Source: Mycobacterium asiaticum
GTDB lineage: Bacteria; Actinomycetota; Actinomycetes; Mycobacteriales; Mycobacteriaceae
Assembly (NCBI RefSeq): GCF_001673635.1
Contig: NZ_LZMH01000002.1
Location: forward strand, 62,001 to 126,000
DNA: 64,000 bases
Direction: 5' to 3'
Shown: in pieces, positions 61,144 to 64,000 of the stretch
How the letters are laid out: each line of letters begins with the position of its first letter
Position numbering within the stretch: position 1 is the first letter of the stretch
Notes under the pieces: model-generated
The model's input: the letters and a program-made list of their open reading frames with translations, nothing else
Told to the model about the DNA's origin: nothing
Databases searched by the model: none
Made by a program: the position numbers and the translations under genes

Positions 61144-62050
61144 GTCCGTTTTCGCCGTCGTCGTCACCCACCGGCGCCCCGAGGAACTCGCCCGCTCGCT
61201 TGACATCCTGTCCACCCAGACCCGGGTGCCGGACAAGCTGATCGTCATCGATAACGACGACTCCGGTGACAGCCGCGTGCACTACCTCGTCGCCGCACAG
61301 GAGATTCCGTCGATCTACCTCAATTCGCGCCGCAACCTCGGCGGTGCGGGCGGATTCGCGCTGGGCATGTTGCTGGCGCTGGCACACGGCGCCGACTGGA
61401 TCTGGCTCGCCGACGACGACGGTCACGCGCACGGTACCGAGGTGCTGCAGACGCTGCTGGCGTGCGCGGCCAAGCACGGCCTGGCCGAGGTGTCCCCGAT
61501 GGTCTGCGATATCGAGGACCCCGAGTCGCTGGCGTTTCCGCTGCGCCGCGGCCCGGTTTGGCGCAGGCGGGTCAGCGAACTGCGCAGCGAACCCGGTCAG
61601 GATCTACTGCCCGGCATTGCGTCACTGTTCAACGGCGCACTGTTCAAGGCGTCCACCCTGGACGCGATCGGCGTCCCGGACCTGCGGCTGTTCATCCGCG
61701 GCGACGAGGTGGAGATGCACCGCCGACTGGTTCGTTCCGGCCTGCCGTTCGGCACCTGCCTGGACGCGGTGTACCTGCATCCGTGCGGCTCCGACGAGTT
61801 CAAGCCGATCCTGGGCGGCCGCATGCACACGCAGTACCCGGACAACCCCACCAAACGCTTTTTCACCTACCGCAACCGCGGTTACGTGCTGGCCCAGCCA
61901 GGCCTGCGCAAGCTGCTGTTTCAGGAATGGGTCCGGTTCGGCTGGTTCTTCTTGGTGACCCGACGCGACCCCAAGGGTCTGCTGGAATGGTTCCGGTTGC
62001 GGCGGCTGGGACGCCGGGAGCAGTTCGGACGGCCTGGAGGTGCGGCATGA
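61136..62050 (+). CDS. glfT1: galactofuranosyltransferase GlfT1
   Basis: This 304-residue GT2 enzyme has VFAVVVTHRRPEELARSLDI, the metal motif WLADDDGHAHG and a C-terminal FFTYRNRGYVLAQPGLRKLL. It adds the first galactofuranose residues to the rhamnose-GlcNAc linker of arabinogalactan. GTG 61136 overlaps wzt by 8 nt; the length equals that remembered for Rv3782. wzm overlaps by 4 nt. Confidence 0.95.
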   Translation: MSESVFAVVVTHRRPEELARSLDILSTQTRVPDKLIVIDNDDSGDSRVHYLVAAQEIPSIYLNSRRNLGGAGGFALGMLLALAHGADWIWLADDDGHAHGTEVLQTLLACAAKHGLAEVSPMVCDIEDPESLAFPLRRGPVWRRRVSELRSEPGQDLLPGIASLFNGALFKASTLDAIGVPDLRLFIRGDEVEMHRRLVRSGLPFGTCLDAVYLHPCGSDEFKPILGGRMHTQYPDNPTKRFFTYRNRGYVLAQPGLRKLLFQEWVRFGWFFLVTRRDPKGLLEWFRLRRLGRREQFGRPGGAA

Positions 62051-62877
62051 CATTCATCGATGCGGCGGCGCAGTCCAAAACGTTCACCCGCGCTCGGCGC
62101 GACCTCGTCGACGGGTTCCGGCGGCGTGAGTTGTGGCTGCACCTGGGCTGGCAGGACATCAAGCAGCGCTACCGCCGCTCGGTGCTGGGCCCGTTCTGGA
62201 TCACGATCGCGACGGGCACCACCGCGGTGGCGATGGGCGGGCTGTATTCCAAGCTCTTCCACCTCGACCTGTCGGTGCACCTGCCCTACGTCACGCTGGG
62301 GTTGATCATCTGGAACCTGATCAACGCCGCCATCCTGGAGGGCGCCGACGTCTTCGTCGCGAATGAAGGCCTGATCAAGCAATTGCCGACGCCGCTGAGC
62401 GTGCATGTGTACCGGCTGGTGTGGCGGCAGATGATCCTGTTCGCGCACAACATCGTCATCTACGTCGTGGTCGCCCTCATCTTCCCCAAGCCGTGGTCCT
62501 GGGCGGACCTGTCGGTGCTGCCGGCGCTGGCGCTGATCATGCTCAACGCTGTCTGGGTGTCGCTGTGCTTCGGCATCCTGGCCACCCGCTACCGCGACAT
62601 CGGTCCGCTGCTCAATTCGCTCGTCCAGCTGCTGTTCTTCATGACGCCGATCATCTGGAACGACGACACGCTGCGGCAGCAGGGCGCTGGCCGCTGGTCG
62701 AAGATCGTCGAGCTCAATCCGCTGCTGCACTACCTGGACATCGTGCGGGCGCCGTTGTTAGGTGCCCACCAGGAACTGCGGCACTGGGTGGTGGTGTTGG
62801 GGCTGACGGGAGTCGGGTGGGTGCTGGCGGCCATCGCGATGCGCCAGTACCGCGCCCGCGTGCCGTACTGGGTATAG
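62047..62877 (+). CDS. wzm: galactan ABC transporter permease Wzm (RfbD)
   Basis: This 276-residue membrane protein has about six TM segments, the LWLHLGWQDIKQRYRRSVLG interface and PIIWNDDTLRQQG loop typical of Wzm/TagG. It is the export channel for the lipid-linked galactan with Wzt. ATG 62047 overlaps glfT1 (ATGA). Orthologue of Rv3783. Confidence 0.95.
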   Translation: MTFIDAAAQSKTFTRARRDLVDGFRRRELWLHLGWQDIKQRYRRSVLGPFWITIATGTTAVAMGGLYSKLFHLDLSVHLPYVTLGLIIWNLINAAILEGADVFVANEGLIKQLPTPLSVHVYRLVWRQMILFAHNIVIYVVVALIFPKPWSWADLSVLPALALIMLNAVWVSLCFGILATRYRDIGPLLNSLVQLLFFMTPIIWNDDTLRQQGAGRWSKIVELNPLLHYLDIVRAPLLGAHQELRHWVVVLGLTGVGWVLAAIAMRQYRARVPYWV

Positions 62878-62884
62878 GGAGTCC

Positions 62885-63718
62885 ATGAGTCAGCCCGGCC
62901 GGGTCGACGCCAGCCTGCTGAGCGGCGTCTCCGAGACAGCACTGTTCACCCTGCGCGGCCGGGCCTACCAGGCCGGCCGCCCGGACGCGATCATCGACGA
63001 CCCGATGGCCGTGCGGCTCGCCGAGTCCATCGATTTCGACTTCGACAAGTTCGGTCGCCGCAAGGGCCAGGAGATGGCGTTGCGCTCACTTGCCGTGGAC
63101 CGGTGCGCGCTCGCTTATCTCGGCAAGCACCCCCGCGCCACCGTGGTCGCGCTCGCCGAAGGGTTCCAGACCAGCTTCTGGCGGTTGAGCAGCGCGCTGC
63201 CCGATCCCCAATTCAGGTGGGTGTCAATCGATCTGGAGCCGGTCATCGAACTGCGACGCCGACTGCTGCCCCGATCACCGCGGATCACCGAGATTGCGCA
63301 GTCCGCGCTGGACTACAGCTGGATCGACCAGATCGACACCCGCAACGGGGTGTTCCTCACCGCCGAGGGTCTGCTGATGTACCTGCAGCCGCACGAGGCG
63401 CTGGGACTGATCAGCGAGTGCGCCAAGCGTTTCCCGGGCGGCGAGGTGTTCTTCGACGTGCCGCCGACCATCGTCAAGAAGGTGGCGCCCAACGGGATGC
63501 GTTCGTCCAAGCACTACCGGGTGCCGCCGATGCCGTTCAGCCTGTCCCCTCGTCGCCTGGCCCAGTTGGCCGACACGGTGCCCGGGATCCGTGCGGTGCA
63601 CGATGTGCCGATGCCCAAGGGCCGCGGCTGGTTCTTCGGGGCGGCGTATCCGGCGCTCTGGCAGTTCCCGGTGCTCAAGCCGTTCCGCGGCGCTTACACC
63701 CTGCTCGAATTCGGTTAA
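62885..63718 (+). CDS. class I SAM-dependent methyltransferase (LCMT-like)
   Basis: This 277-residue protein has RVDASLLSGVSETALFTLRG at the start, VVALAEGFQTSFWRLSSALP (SAM site), WVSIDLEPVIELRRRLLP, and EGLLMYLQPHEALGLISE. LCMT-like, as in the Tetracenomycin/TIGR00027 group. It begins 7 nt after wzm with GGGAG, so it appears cotranscribed with the galactan genes. Substrate unknown; a methyl group on an envelope precursor is possible. Confidence 0.88.
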   Translation: MSQPGRVDASLLSGVSETALFTLRGRAYQAGRPDAIIDDPMAVRLAESIDFDFDKFGRRKGQEMALRSLAVDRCALAYLGKHPRATVVALAEGFQTSFWRLSSALPDPQFRWVSIDLEPVIELRRRLLPRSPRITEIAQSALDYSWIDQIDTRNGVFLTAEGLLMYLQPHEALGLISECAKRFPGGEVFFDVPPTIVKKVAPNGMRSSKHYRVPPMPFSLSPRRLAQLADTVPGIRAVHDVPMPKGRGWFFGAAYPALWQFPVLKPFRGAYTLLEFG

Positions 63719-64000
63719 CGCGTCTCGGCCGTCACCACCAGCTGCTCGCCGCCGGTGGCCCAGGACCGGACGAAGACCTTCATGGACACCGTCTCGTCGC
63801 GGCCGCGGGGATTGCCGCTGTCGTTGAGGTGCACCGTCGCATGGGCCAGGTCGACGCCGGTGACCACCACCGCGTGGTCGCTGGTCGGGTTGCCGCCCTC
63901 GTCCCGGTTCTGCACCGGCACACCCCACAGCAGTTCCGCGTTCACCCCGGCGATCACTTTGTGCCCATCGGCCAGGTAGCGCTGCAGCGCTTCGGTCCCG
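63715..64000 (-). CDS. C39-like peptidase family protein, 3' end only
   Basis: This frame is open past the window edge, so only the last 94 residues or so are visible: VIAGVNAELLWGVPVQN, SDHAVVVTGVDL (catalytic His type) and VHLNDSGNPRGRDETV (Asn/Asp of the triad), as in papain-fold C39-like or BtrH-type domains. The catalytic Cys would be upstream of the visible part. Its stop interlocks (TTAA) with the methyltransferase gene. Confidence 0.6.
   Translation of the reverse strand, partial: GTEALQRYLADGHKVIAGVNAELLWGVPVQNRDEGGNPTSDHAVVVTGVDLAHATVHLNDSGNPRGRDETVSMKVFVRSWATGGEQLVVTAETR

Overview
The window is chromosomal DNA from a high-GC actinobacterium of the genus Mycobacterium. A PE-PGRS gene, a second PE gene, an LpqH (19 kDa antigen) lipoprotein, the wzt-glfT1-wzm galactan-export genes, a Bpa proteasome activator, F420/LLM oxidoreductases and a WS/DGAT acyltransferase are all genus hallmarks. 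PE-PGRS genes point to a slow grower. The species cannot be fixed by reading alone. From tadA (about 24.1 kb) to wzm (62.9 kb) the gene order follows, from memory, M. tuberculosis Rv3752c to Rv3783, with insertions.

Layout. 0.1-9.6 kb is accessory metabolism: a TetR regulator, two tandem paralogues of a small beta-rich family, P450, NUDIX, WS/DGAT acyltransferase, a secreted protein, a dehydrogenase-SDR-TetR operon, a 2-hydroxyacid dehydrogenase and a DJ-1/PfpI protein. 9.6-15.2 kb holds a Pls/PosA-type single-module NRPS with a three-part membrane/hexapeptide tail, translationally coupled to an M1 aminopeptidase. 16.1-20.1 kb is a minus-strand operon of sulfotransferase, metallo-beta-lactamase-fold hydrolase, VOC protein and LLM oxidoreductase. 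20.2-23.9 kb carries small accessory genes, a GH5-like secreted enzyme, a PE-PPE-domain hydrolase and one frameshifted gene.

24-31.7 kb is core: tRNA-Ser(CGA), tadA and its partner, tyrA, a glycolipid-binding-fold protein, the osmoprotectant ABC system proXVWZ, a LapA-like protein and an APH-like kinase. 31.8-37.2 kb is an insertion relative to the remembered H37Rv order: a histidine phosphatase, then a plus-strand operon of APH-like kinase, SDR, ACAD10/11-like acyl-CoA dehydrogenase, TetR and quinone-oxidoreductase-like enzyme, which resembles the lva/ACAD11 4-hydroxyacyl-CoA pathway. 37.2-48.9 kb has an alkylsulfatase, lpqH, the TcrXY two-component system, small membrane proteins, a phage-endolysin-like GH25 protein, PE-PGRS, a TIGR00027-type methyltransferase, another APH kinase and a PE protein. 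49-57.6 kb has tRNA-Arg, tRNA-Ser(GCT), hisC2, echA21, lipE, an Rv2629-like protein, tRNA-Ser(TGA), a quinone oxidoreductase and a class V aminotransferase-fold protein. 57.8-63.7 kb is cell-envelope assembly: Rv3779-like membrane protein, bpa, wzt, glfT1, wzm and a methyltransferase, ending in a truncated C39-like peptidase.

Cross-cutting signals. Many genes have a TANNNT hexamer 5-7 nt before the start codon, the mycobacterial leaderless pattern, and this resolves several starts. Two divergent gene pairs have identical 24-bp spacers in which the two -10 hexamers share a central TA. Eight convergent pairs share a 4-bp interlocked stop. Three further convergent gaps carry large palindromes.
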